Source: Nitrospira sp. (GTDB taxonomy: Bacteria; Nitrospirota; Nitrospiria; Nitrospirales; Nitrospiraceae). From it: a stretch of 10,982 nucleotides of DNA. The position numbers and the translations under genes are program-made. The notes beneath the pieces were generated by a model that was given only the letters and a program-made list of their open reading frames with translations, was not told the DNA's origin and did not search any database. Where the stretch lies: the NCBI GenBank assembly GCA_005116795.1, contig SWDL01000064.1, positions 1 to 10,982 on the forward strand. The letters are read 5' to 3'. Positions 1 to 7,113 of this stretch are shown piece by piece (position 1 is the stretch's first letter; every line of letters begins with the position of its first letter).

Positions 1-727
1 TGGCAAACCCGCGCTGGTCCTCCGGTAAGAGGTGGTCTTCGCGCAGCAGATACCCCAGGGCCGCCGGTTTCCGCTTGCGGAGGAAGCGGACCTCCAGCCG
101 GGCCAGACCGGCGTCCGTATTCCGTGTCTGCCTCTCGAGACGGTGACCGTTGACGTCCACGGCAATGTCCTGTGCGTAGGCGGGCCTCAACATCTCGTCG
201 AATAGTGGATCAAAGAGCGGCTGGTAATGGCGGTGCACGGTCTGTTCAATGAACCCTGGATCAAGAAGCGGCGAGAGCGGATTGCGAAGGGTGAGGCGGA
301 CGGCGGTGCCCCGCTCGGTCACCAGGCCCGGCGGCGGCACCCACTTCCATGGCGCGCGATGCCGAGACGCCAAATGCCACGCAGAAGCCACATGGGTCTT
401 ACCTCGACGCGTTTCTGTCACGACCTCCTGACAGACCAGCAGGCCCAGCTTGATGCCGACTCCGGCAAATCCGATGCCCTCCCCGCGAGCCTTGGTGCTG
501 GCCGCCACATCATGGTAGCGAGCCAGGTCGCGCCGCTGCATGCCCGACCCGTTGTCCACCACCGTCAGTGTCCCCTGAGCGGGGTCTGCGGTGATCGTGA
601 TGCTGGTGGCACCGGAGTCCAGCGAGTTGGCGAGGATCTCCGTGAGAATCGTTTCTTCCAATGAGCCGGGATAGGCATCCCGCAGGTCTTCCAGCAGATG
701 TTGGAGGTCAACGCGTGTTTCGCCCAT
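1..727 (-). CDS. GHKL-fold ATPase (MutL/Hsp90-like), N-terminal part, cut by window edge
   Basis: Seen: an open frame of 242 codons from ATG at 727 to the left edge with no stop, so the C-terminus is missing. An SD (AAGAGG, 734-739) sits 6 nt upstream and fixes the start. The three Bergerat-fold motifs are in order: N box E30-I-L-A-N34-S-L-D37 followed by SGATSI, G1 box D58-N-G-S-G-M63, and G2 box G82-E-G-I-G-F-A-G-V-G-I-K93. Known: in GHKL proteins the N-box Glu/Asn bind the catalytic water and Mg, and G1/G2 bind ATP. The N box resembles MutL and Hsp90 more than histidine kinases. After the ATPase lobe (about residues 1-150) the chain is basic and continues with no recognised domain. It is cytosolic, and the partner or substrate cannot be told from this fragment. 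It could be a MutL/MORC-like protein or a stand-alone Hsp90-like ATPase. The fold is nearly certain; the function is unknown. Confidence 0.88.
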   Translation of the reverse strand, partial: MGETRVDLQHLLEDLRDAYPGSLEETILTEILANSLDSGATSITITADPAQGTLTVVDNGSGMQRRDLARYHDVAASTKARGEGIGFAGVGIKLGLLVCQEVVTETRRGKTHVASAWHLASRHRAPWKWVPPPGLVTERGTAVRLTLRNPLSPLLDPGFIEQTVHRHYQPLFDPLFDEMLRPAYAQDIAVDVNGHRLERQTRNTDAGLARLEVRFLRKRKPAALGYLLREDHLLPEDQRGFA

Positions 728-848
728 CGGATACCTCTTCGCCTGGAGCATGCGGGGTCGCCACGCCGCGCACCCTACCGCCCGCCCCGCTACGTGTCAA
801 ATCAGACAACGCTGGACAAGACCACAGGCTCCTCGATATAAGCGAGGC

Positions 849-1877
849 ATGCGCCGGCCCTCAAGACCGCCGATCCATCTTAGCCTTCTTAGCCTTCCCC
901 TCATCCTTCCCCTCATCGCACTCGGCGCCACCGGAGTCTTTCTCGCGAATGCCGTCTGGGGGGAGGACTTGAGGCATCCCTTCGGCGTCATGCTCGACGG
1001 GAGTGGGTTGGACACCCCGACTCGAATTGCGACGGCACGGGAACTCGGTGTCGGCATCTTTCGTCCCTGGGACATCATCCTGGATGAATGGACCGGCAGG
1101 CACGGCGACACGGAGGCCTTCTTGAAGGCCGGCTTCACGATCATCATGACGGTCCGCAACAACGGGAAAGGCGGCCCACCGCCCAAACCCACGTCACCCC
1201 CGAAAGATCTCGACGCCTACAAGAAGACGCTGGGCGAGGTGATCGAGACCTATCGTCCGGAACTCCTCGTGGTCGAACACGAAGAAAACTCCGGGCTGTA
1301 CTACCTTGGCACGCCCAAGCAGTATGGCGCGGAGTTGAAAGCGGCCTGCGAAGTCGCGCACAGCAAAGGCATCGCGTGCACGAACGGCGGGATGGAGAGC
1401 AGCCTCGTCGCCACCCTTGTCTGGAGCCGCTATCGCGACCGTCATGAAGCCGCGAAGGCCGAGGATTTCCTACGACGCACCTCGGCCCAGTCGCAGCAAA
1501 GGATGCTCCGCACGATCGACGGACAGCGGCGCATCGGCGAGGCGATCACCAAGGGAAAAGCCCTGCTCGCCGAGTACAAGGCGGCGGGAATCGACTACGT
1601 GAACTTTCACTGGTACATCCCGGACCCGACGGCGCTGGCGGAGACCGTGGTGTTGTTGAAAGCCGCAACCGGGTTACAGCCGATCACCAATGAGATCGGC
1701 CTGCACGATGAGGATCCGGCCACGGTCGCGCGGCTCATGGCGAAAGTGCTGGAACTCCGGTTGCCCTATGCGCTCTGGTTCAGTCTCGATCGTCCGGATG
1801 CGAGGGCCCTGCACAATCCGGACGGCACGCTCCGAGCCACCGGGCTGGCCTTCAAGAAATTTGTCCAGGAGAAATGA
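849..1877 (+). CDS. Exported or membrane-anchored TIM-barrel protein, glycoside hydrolase-like
   Basis: 342 residues from ATG 849. This start is chosen because it gives a basic N-terminus (MRRPSRPP) followed by a hydrophobic stretch (residues about 10-37) typical of a signal peptide or anchor. The in-frame ATG at 750 adds 33 residues of non-protein-like, Arg/Pro-rich sequence. No good SD is present (GAGG lies 1 nt from the ATG), so the start is the weak point. The mature chain shows alternating strand/helix blocks of a TIM barrel: FGVMLDG, GVGIFRPWD, FTIIMTVRN, ELLVVEHEEN (E143, E145, E146), YVNFHWY (H254, W255), PITNEIGLHD (E282) and ALWFSLD. Glutamates at the ends of the likely fourth and seventh strands fit the acid/base and nucleophile of clan GH-A glycosidases; this is inference from motif placement. 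It starts divergently from the GHKL gene with a 121-nt gap. The sugar substrate is unknown. Confidence 0.82.
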   Translation: MRRPSRPPIHLSLLSLPLILPLIALGATGVFLANAVWGEDLRHPFGVMLDGSGLDTPTRIATARELGVGIFRPWDIILDEWTGRHGDTEAFLKAGFTIIMTVRNNGKGGPPPKPTSPPKDLDAYKKTLGEVIETYRPELLVVEHEENSGLYYLGTPKQYGAELKAACEVAHSKGIACTNGGMESSLVATLVWSRYRDRHEAAKAEDFLRRTSAQSQQRMLRTIDGQRRIGEAITKGKALLAEYKAAGIDYVNFHWYIPDPTALAETVVLLKAATGLQPITNEIGLHDEDPATVARLMAKVLELRLPYALWFSLDRPDARALHNPDGTLRATGLAFKKFVQEK

Positions 1878-1892
1878 AGAGGAACCGCCGCG

Positions 1893-2021
1893 ATGGAATC
1901 CCCCCGTCAGGAGGCCGACCGCGGCGCAGCCGAGGAACGCCGGTGGATCGACGGAGATTTTATTCCTGTCACCACTTGGCTGGAGGGGCCTTCGGTTTCG
2001 GCATGTCGACAATGTCCTTGA
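1893..2021 (+). CDS. Possible 42-residue small protein, unrecognised
   Basis: A short open frame begins 15 nt after the stop of the glycosidase-like gene. It has GAGG about 10 nt before ATG 1893 and ends TGA at 2019-2021. The product is acidic to neutral, with a charged N-terminal half (EADRGAAEERRW) and a more hydrophobic middle (GDFIPVTTWLEG). It overlaps the 3' end of the opposite-strand gene at 1969-2226 by 53 nt, which argues against it. The composition looks protein-like but the frame is short and I do not recognise a family. It could equally be chance. Confidence 0.22.
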   Translation: MESPRQEADRGAAEERRWIDGDFIPVTTWLEGPSVSACRQCP

Positions 2022-2226
2022 GGCGCTGATCCCGCTCTGCCCGAATCGCTTCCAACCGTCGCCACCGGCCCCAGGTCCACCATCGTAACCGTTGAGCGAA
2101 CGTCACGGTCGGCGGGGGCACATTGCCGGCCGTCTGATGTTGGAACTCATATCCCTTGCCCGATTCTTTCTGCTCGAAATAGCGACCATATTGATGGTCG
2201 TACAGGCCCTTTCCCTCTTGTGCCAT
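1969..2226 (-). CDS. Small hypothetical protein, Trp- and Arg-rich
   Basis: 85 residues from ATG 2226 to TGA at 1969-1971. An SD-like AGGAG (2239-2243) lies 12 nt upstream, a little far. The N-terminal half is polar with Gly/Tyr/Gln (KGLYDHQYGRYFEQKES). The middle is rich in Trp and Arg (RLRWWTWGRW), followed by a charged helix (RLEAIRAERDQRLKDIVDM) and a Lys/Pro tail. There is no signal peptide or membrane segment. The neat amphipathic helix and non-repetitive composition look like a real small protein, probably cytosolic. I do not recognise the family and infer no function. It stands alone between two plus-strand genes. Confidence 0.6.
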   Translation of the reverse strand: MAQEGKGLYDHQYGRYFEQKESGKGYEFQHQTAGNVPPPTVTFAQRLRWWTWGRWRRLEAIRAERDQRLKDIVDMPKPKAPPAKW

Positions 2227-2392
2227 CGTGACGCGACGCTCCTGACCGATCGGCCTAGACTATCAGAGGTTGGGCCTCGGCTTCCAGTTCTTTCCTCAAG
2301 AGAGTAGCGTCCAAGGTGGATCGAATGCCGTCCCCTCGATATTCGACGGTCCGGCTTTCTGACGGCGGTTCGGCTGTGCTACCCTCGAACTG

Positions 2393-3967
2393 ATGGATGC
2401 GCGTCATCAACGGCTCCGCGTTCGCTCCGCGACCGCGCTGATGTTCTCGACAGTTCTTTTCGCCGCCCCGGCGTCGGCCGGAAGCCAGGCCATCCCGAAC
2501 GATCTGACAGGAGCGCTTCAACAGGTATCCGGCGTTCGTATGCACCAGATGGTCGGCGAGCTGAGTGCGTCGGCGTTCCGGGGTCGCCAATCCGGCACGG
2601 ACCAAGATCTACAGTCCGCGCGGTACGTCGCGGACCAGTTTCGGGCGCTCGGCCTCCGTGAGGGCGGCGACACAGACCTGCCTTCCACCACAAGCCCGAA
2701 CCGATTCGCCATGACCGTTCCCGTCCCCGTGACCCGGATCACCGAGGCCCCCCACCTAGTCGTTTCAACCGATACGGGCACTCTGAGCGCCCAGCACGGG
2801 ACAGATTTTCTCTCCATACTCGACTCCCCCGCGGTGAAGGTGACCGCCCCGCTGGTCTTCGTCGGCTACGGGATTTCCGATCCGGCCGGAGGATTGGACG
2901 AGTACGCGGGGATCGAGGTGAGGAACCGGATCGTGATGTTTCTTCGTGGCAAGCCGGACCGTTACCCGATGCCGGTATCCCAGGCTGAGAAAGAGCGGCT
3001 CGCCCGTGAACGGGGGGCCGTCGCCTATCTGACGGTGACCGGACCCGTGATCGGCGCCTACGAAGCCAGGCGCGGCCCGACCGGCAAACCCATCGGGGCC
3101 TATGGTCAAACGACCGAAGACCTTCGCCTTCCGGGAGGCTGGATCAGCACGGCACTGGGCGAGAACATCCTGGCCGCACAGGGCCGCTCATTGCGAGACA
3201 GCCAGAACCTCCTCAATAATGAGCTGCGGCCCCAGTCGTTCGCGACGGCAGCCCAGGCCACGCTCACCTGGGAGAGCCTGCACGAGACCGGCGTCCTCTA
3301 CAACGTCCTCGGGCTGATTCCAGGACGCGACGGCCCGGATGAGAACACGATCGTGATCGGCGCGCACCGCGACCATCTGGGACAGCAAGGGTCGCTCATG
3401 TTCCCCGGCGCCGACGACAACGCCTCGGGCACGGCCGTCCTCTTAGAAGTGGCGCGGGTCCTCACAGGATTGGGCATCACGCCCAAGCGGTCGCTGCTCT
3501 TCATCTCGTTCAGCGGGGAGGAGCAGGGGCTGATCGGATCGCGGCTGTATGTACGCCGAGCGACACGCCCGCTCGACAAGACAACGGTGATGATCAATAT
3601 CGACCATGCCGGGGTCGGAAACGGAAGGCTGACGGTGGGTGTCACCGGGGTATCGATGGATGTCGCCAGGGAGGCAGGCCGATTGGCTCAGTTGGAAGAC
3701 AAGCTTGATGTGTTCGGGTTCTTCCCCGGGGGGGATCATGTCCCGTTTAAGGAGGCCGGCGTCCCGACCATCACCGTCGTCACTTCCGGCCCACATCGGG
3801 ATATTCATCAAGCCACGGACACGGCCGACAAAGTGCAACCGGCCATTTTGGAGACGGTGGCTCGCTATGCCCTGGCGGCCGTCTGGCTGCTCGCGCAGCC
3901 CCCTGTGTCTCCGACACAGACAGGGATCGAAGCACGGCCCCCTGCCGAACAGCCGGCCGCTCGGTAA
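2393..3967 (+). CDS. Secreted M28-family zinc aminopeptidase with probable PA domain
   Basis: 524 residues. The N-terminus is a signal peptide: Arg-rich n-region, hydrophobic core ALMFSTVLFA, probable cleavage after APASA (about residue 29), so it acts in the periplasm or outside. Residues about 150-290 fit the protease-associated (PA) domain inserted in many M28 enzymes (APLVFVGYGI onward). The catalytic domain follows from about 300. Dizinc ligands and catalytic residues can be placed by family pattern: H325 and D327 (GAHRDHLG), D341 (PGADDNASG), base E376 and ligand E377 (SFSGEEQGL), D404 (NIDHAG) and H472 (DIHQATDT). All are present, so it should be active. Known: M28 enzymes remove N-terminal amino acids or hydrolyse small peptides; specificity cannot be read here. 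The C-terminal 25 residues are Pro-rich and low complexity. The SD is poor. It is a single-gene unit. Confidence 0.95.
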   Translation: MDARHQRLRVRSATALMFSTVLFAAPASAGSQAIPNDLTGALQQVSGVRMHQMVGELSASAFRGRQSGTDQDLQSARYVADQFRALGLREGGDTDLPSTTSPNRFAMTVPVPVTRITEAPHLVVSTDTGTLSAQHGTDFLSILDSPAVKVTAPLVFVGYGISDPAGGLDEYAGIEVRNRIVMFLRGKPDRYPMPVSQAEKERLARERGAVAYLTVTGPVIGAYEARRGPTGKPIGAYGQTTEDLRLPGGWISTALGENILAAQGRSLRDSQNLLNNELRPQSFATAAQATLTWESLHETGVLYNVLGLIPGRDGPDENTIVIGAHRDHLGQQGSLMFPGADDNASGTAVLLEVARVLTGLGITPKRSLLFISFSGEEQGLIGSRLYVRRATRPLDKTTVMINIDHAGVGNGRLTVGVTGVSMDVAREAGRLAQLEDKLDVFGFFPGGDHVPFKEAGVPTITVVTSGPHRDIHQATDTADKVQPAILETVARYALAAVWLLAQPPVSPTQTGIEARPPAEQPAAR

Positions 3968-4050
3968 TTCTTCATAGCACGGCACCCCCCGATGACCCCG
4001 TCTCCTCTTCGCGCCGGGACAGTCTCAGCCTGATCGCCCCCCAACATTCG

Positions 4051-4077
4051 TGGTACTCGTGGTACTCGTGGTATTGA
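4051..4077. repeat. Three tandem copies of a 9-bp unit (TGGTACTCG)
   Basis: Copies 1 and 2 (4051-4059, 4060-4068) are identical TGGTACTCG. Copy 3 (4069-4077) is TGGTATTGA. The preceding CATTCG resembles the end of a further degenerate copy. It lies in non-coding DNA between the M28 gene and the small exported protein. A 9-bp period does not shift a reading frame. The role is unknown; it may be a remnant of a repeat family or a slippage product. Confidence 0.8.
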
Positions 4078-4251
4078 CAAAAGCCCGTTAAGTTGCCACA
4101 GTCCTCCCGCTTTCGAGACCCACAACCTGCATTATTCATGAAACTTTGTGACGCCCCACCCTTGCCTGGCTCAAAGGATTCAACCAACCAGCGATTGAAA
4201 CTGTGAGATCCCTATTACGGCTCCTGTCGATGTCAATTCAGGCTGCGTGTG

Positions 4252-4270
4252 AAGGAGGTCTGTCTCGATG
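4252..4270 (+). promoter_or_regulatory. Orphan consensus ribosome binding site and start codon
   Basis: AAGGAGGT at 4252-4259 is followed 8 nt later by ATG at 4268. This is close to a perfect bacterial translation start. The frame it opens (71 codons) runs antisense through the better supported gene at 4278-4715 and reads as low-quality Arg/Ser-rich sequence. The site is therefore either chance or the leftover start of a gene whose body has been lost. Confidence 0.4.
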
Positions 4271-4277
4271 AAACCAG

Positions 4278-4715
4278 TTATGGGAGGTCTTCCAGCAAGG
4301 AGGAGTCGATCGGCGGCAAGGGAGGGAGTTGTCGAGGAGCCGAAGGGAACACGACAGGGGAACTTCCACTTTGATTGGCACCCTGAATCAGACCGATGGT
4401 TTGCTGCGGCCCCAATGTCATCACGCCGCCGCTCCAGGCTTGTCCACCCGCAGCACGAAAACTGTACGTCTCGAATAAGTTGAAGGTGTACACATAGCCT
4501 TGGATGCCCTGGTTGTCGACATACAAGTTCCCCGGACCGAAGTAGCTGAACAGGGCTCCGACGCCGCCGGACAGGCCGCGGATTCCCGACACCGCCTGAG
4601 CCCAGGCCGGAACCTCTGCGCCCAGCGCGAACAGCGCCGCAAAAAACATCACGCGCAGGGTTCGCCCAACTGCGGAAGAATCCGCTCGTTGGGAGAGTTT
4701 TGAAAATCGGCTCAT
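4278..4715 (-). CDS. Small exported protein of unknown function
   Basis: 145 residues from ATG 4715. The open frame extends further upstream, but this start gives a basic n-region (SRFSKLSQRADSSAVGRTLR), a hydrophobic core (VMFFAALFALG) and a cleavage site near AWAQ-A (about residue 40), a good Sec signal peptide. The alternative ATG at residue 23 would leave only the hydrophobic core. The mature part is about 105 residues, rich in Gly, aromatic residues and Gln (FSYFGPGNLYVDNQGIQGYVYTFNLFETYSF). It contains likely beta-strand segments and a Pro-rich C-terminus (PSAPRQLPPLPPID). It is likely periplasmic or surface-associated. It runs opposite to the TolC-like gene from closely placed promoters, so the two may be regulated against each other. 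I do not recognise the family. Confidence 0.75.
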   Translation of the reverse strand: MSRFSKLSQRADSSAVGRTLRVMFFAALFALGAEVPAWAQAVSGIRGLSGGVGALFSYFGPGNLYVDNQGIQGYVYTFNLFETYSFRAAGGQAWSGGVMTLGPQQTIGLIQGANQSGSSPVVFPSAPRQLPPLPPIDSSLLEDLP

Positions 4716-4718
4716 CGG

Positions 4719-4747
4719 GTGACAGCGCACAAAGAATCTTGTACTAT
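4719..4747 (+). promoter_or_regulatory. Predicted sigma-70 promoter for the TolC-like gene
   Basis: GTGACA (4719-4724), a 17-nt spacer and TACTAT (4742-4747) give 5/6 and 4/6 matches to the -35 and -10 consensus. The expected start near 4754 would produce a leader of about 37 nt before ATG 4791. This would exclude the upstream in-frame ATGs at 4719 and 4749. The prediction comes from sequence only. Confidence 0.45.
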
Positions 4748-4774
4748 TATGCCGCGCTTCATGAATCGAAGCAA
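4746..4774 (-). promoter_or_regulatory. Predicted divergent promoter for the small exported protein
   Basis: Read on the minus strand: TTGCTT (4769-4774), a 17-nt spacer and CATAAT (4746-4751). The -10 is good (5/6) and the -35 weak (3/6). The expected start is near 4739, giving a leader of about 24 nt before ATG 4715. The -10 overlaps that of the plus-strand promoter. Confidence 0.35.
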
Positions 4775-4790
4775 GGGAAGCGATCTTCGA

Positions 4791-6359
4791 ATGCGGGCGA
4801 TCCACTTCACATTCCGAGCCGCCCTGGTAACGGGGGGACTTCTCGTCGGGCTCATGTTCCCATCCTTCTTGCTGTGGGCTGCCGAGCCTGCGCCGGCCGC
4901 CCCATCCCCTACCGACCGCCGCCAGGGGCTGACGCTCATCGAGGCGGTGGCTCAGGCTTTGGAGAGAAATCTCGATATCTCCGTCAGCCGTCAGAATAAA
5001 AACATCCGCCTGACAGACATCATCTTCGAACAGGCCAAGTTCGATCCGACCGTCAGCGCCAATGGGCAGTACGGACGCCAGGTTTCTCCGTTGAATCGTC
5101 CGGTGTTCGGGTTATCCGGCGCGGCGCTGTCGGATATCCAGAAGTTCGACCAGAACAACAGCCAGCTCACGCTGGACATGACCCAGAATCTGTTGACCGG
5201 CGCCAACTACGACATCAACTTCGCCCCCCAGCGAACGTTTGTCGCCGGACCGACCACCTTCTTGTTCAACCCGAGCTGGTCGTCCGGCCTGGCCGTAACC
5301 CTGACCCAACCTTTGCTGAGAAATTTCGGGGTGGAGGTCAACCGCACCTTCATTCAGATCGCCCAGAACAACGTGAAGCTGGAGGAACAGATCCTCCGCG
5401 ATCGCATCCTCACGGTCGTCGCCGCGGTCGAGCAGGCCTATTGGGAACTGGTCTTCGCCTATGAGAACCTCAAAGTCGCCCAGGCCGCCTTGAAGGCCGC
5501 CGAGGAACTCCTGGCCAGCAACCGCGCCAAGGCCAAGGCCGGGGTGATGTCGATTGTGGACGTGCTGCAGGCTGAAGCTGCGGTCGCCTCCCGGGTGGAG
5601 CAGGTCTTGATCGCCGAGAAGGCGATCGGCGATCAGCAGGATCAGTTCCGCCGGCTGCTCAATCCGGCTGAGGAAGAACTTCGGGCTGAAACGCGCATCG
5701 TCCCGCTCGATCCGCCGGCGAAAACCCTGGAGGCCATCAGCCTGACGGAAGCCATCGACACAGCCATTGCCCGCCGACCCGAGATTCTCCAGGCCGGCAA
5801 GAATATAGACACGAGCCAACTCAACGTGCAGTTCGCCAAGAATCAGATGCTGCCCAACCTGTCGTTCCAGGGGACGGGCGGGATGGCCGGTCTCGGCAAC
5901 GATGTGGGGAATACGCTGAGTCGCAATTTCGGCGGTGATTATTACAACTACGGAGCAGGCTTGGTGCTGAGCTATCCACTGGGCAACCGCTCAGCGGTGA
6001 GTCAGTACAACAAGCGTCAGTTGGAAGCCAAGAATGCGGTGTCCACGTTGCAGAATGTTCGGCAACAAGTCATCGTCGGCGTCAAGGAAGCCGTGCGGCG
6101 CGTCCAGACCGATTTCAAGCGGATCGAGACCACGCGATCGGCCCGGATCATGGCCGAAAAGCAGCTCCAGGCGGAACGCGAGCGACTGAACGTAGGGCTC
6201 AGCACCACCCGCTTTGTGCTGGATTTCCAGCGGGACCTGGCCACCGCACAAGGCAACGAGCTGCGCGCGACCGTCGACTACAATAAATCTCTCTCGAATC
6301 TGACGCGCACGACGGGCACCACACTCGAGAAGTATCGAATCGAGCTGCAGCAATCCTGA
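4791..6359 (+). CDS. TolC-family outer-membrane protein (OEP type)
   Basis: 522 residues from ATG 4791. This start has an SD-like GGGAAG 10 nt upstream, lies downstream of the predicted promoter, and begins a clean signal peptide (MRAIHFTFRAALVTGGLLVG, cleavage near AWAA/A, about residue 31). Family hallmarks are the N-terminal LTLIEAVAQALERNLDISVSR, the repeated strand-helix halves, LTQPLLRNFG ending the first beta segment, and long helices (EQAYWELVFAYENLKVAQAALKAAEELL; SIVDVLQAEAAVASRVEQVL). The second half repeats the design (ISLTEAIDTAIARRPEILQAG; LVLSYPLGNRSAVSQYNKRQLEAKNAV). Known: TolC-like proteins trimerise into a beta-barrel plus periplasmic alpha-tunnel and partner with an inner-membrane pump and adaptor. 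No pump or adaptor gene is in this window, so the substrate is unknown. Its length is normal for the family. It is followed after 9 nt by the CPBP-like gene. Confidence 0.93.
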   Translation: MRAIHFTFRAALVTGGLLVGLMFPSFLLWAAEPAPAAPSPTDRRQGLTLIEAVAQALERNLDISVSRQNKNIRLTDIIFEQAKFDPTVSANGQYGRQVSPLNRPVFGLSGAALSDIQKFDQNNSQLTLDMTQNLLTGANYDINFAPQRTFVAGPTTFLFNPSWSSGLAVTLTQPLLRNFGVEVNRTFIQIAQNNVKLEEQILRDRILTVVAAVEQAYWELVFAYENLKVAQAALKAAEELLASNRAKAKAGVMSIVDVLQAEAAVASRVEQVLIAEKAIGDQQDQFRRLLNPAEEELRAETRIVPLDPPAKTLEAISLTEAIDTAIARRPEILQAGKNIDTSQLNVQFAKNQMLPNLSFQGTGGMAGLGNDVGNTLSRNFGGDYYNYGAGLVLSYPLGNRSAVSQYNKRQLEAKNAVSTLQNVRQQVIVGVKEAVRRVQTDFKRIETTRSARIMAEKQLQAERERLNVGLSTTRFVLDFQRDLATAQGNELRATVDYNKSLSNLTRTTGTTLEKYRIELQQS

Positions 6360-6368
6360 TCCGGGGTT

Positions 6369-7106
6369 GTGCCGGACCATCTCCCCTCACCCATTCCAAA
6401 CCATGCCGTGGCATCCGGCCGTCAGACCCTTGGGTCACACCTTGAGCAGAGCGCCTGGCTGGGCCTGCTGCCGGTTATCGCACCAGGTCTGTACTATGCC
6501 ATGCCCTTGGAGTGGCAGGCGATCCGCCTCGTGCAGTTTCTTCCGCAACTCCTGGCCTACGCTTCCTTTTTAATCTGGCTGCTCCGCAATCACAGCCCGG
6601 TGGAACGCCTGGGACTCGCCCGGCCTCTCCGCTCAGAAGGTCTGCGCTGGGGACTCCGGATCGGACTCGCACTCGGGGCGATCAATGTGTCGATCATCCT
6701 GCTGATCGTCCCCTGGCTGGGGTACGACATTCAGTTTCTCCGAGAGACCCCCCATGCGCAGGCGCCCACCTGGCTGATGCTTCCCTGGCTCATTATGCTG
6801 ATCGCCGTCGGCGTGGAACTCAATTTCCGGGGATTCCTGCTGGGCCGGTTGCTGATCCTTGCGGGCTCCGTCCCCGCCCTCCCCTCGTCAGTCGCGCAGG
6901 CCCTCGCCATCGGGCTGTCGGCCCTGGTCTTTTCTTTCGACCCCTTCATGGTGGTAACCTTTCGCCATCTGCATTGGATCGCCCTGTGGGACGGCGTGGT
7001 GTGGGGCATGCTCCGGGTCCGACTGCAGAACCTGTATGCTCCCATCGTGGCGCACACGGTGGAAGTCATCGTGATGTACTCCGTGGTGAGAGCGGTACTA
7101 CACTAG
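6369..7106 (+). CDS. CPBP/CAAX-protease-family membrane protein with degenerate active site
   Basis: 245 residues starting at GTG 6369, 9 nt after the TolC-like stop, so probably translated from the same mRNA. A later in-frame GTG at 6408 is possible; neither has a clear SD. Hydrophobic segments lie at about 29-45, 55-72, 94-117, 135-150, 155-170, 178-198 and 222-240. The core VGVELNFRGFLLGR (147-160) matches the CPBP motif EExxFRG, but the first Glu is V149; E150 and R154 remain. The FxxxH motif position reads FSFDP (188-192, His replaced by Pro). The HxxxN motif reads HTVEV (H229 kept, Asn replaced by Val). Known: in Rce1-type enzymes the first Glu and the two His are catalytic. Inference: it is a membrane protein of CPBP fold that is either inactive as a protease or uses other residues. 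The nearby FRHLHW (198-203) offers alternative His. Confidence 0.82.
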   Translation: MPDHLPSPIPNHAVASGRQTLGSHLEQSAWLGLLPVIAPGLYYAMPLEWQAIRLVQFLPQLLAYASFLIWLLRNHSPVERLGLARPLRSEGLRWGLRIGLALGAINVSIILLIVPWLGYDIQFLRETPHAQAPTWLMLPWLIMLIAVGVELNFRGFLLGRLLILAGSVPALPSSVAQALAIGLSALVFSFDPFMVVTFRHLHWIALWDGVVWGMLRVRLQNLYAPIVAHTVEVIVMYSVVRAVLH

Positions 7107-7113
7107 GATTGCA

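Larger units (their letters stand above)
3968..4277. other. Gene-free stretch of 310 bp
   Basis: No open frame here has protein-like composition. The stretch contains the 9-bp triple repeat at 4051-4077 and a strong orphan SD plus ATG at 4252-4270, both listed separately. I see no tRNA-like structure and no hairpin followed by a T-run that would terminate the M28 gene. Confidence 0.55.

Noticed and set aside
227..664. 145-codon plus-strand ORF
   Set aside because: It is antisense to the GHKL ATPase, whose motifs are unmistakable, and the translated product is Arg/His/Pro-rich without domains.
3443..3985. 180-codon minus-strand ORF under the M28 peptidase
   Set aside because: Antisense shadow; the plus strand holds all metal ligands of M28.
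5112..5819. 235-codon minus-strand ORF inside the TolC-like gene
   Set aside because: It is a high-GC shadow frame; the plus strand shows full OEP-family sequence.
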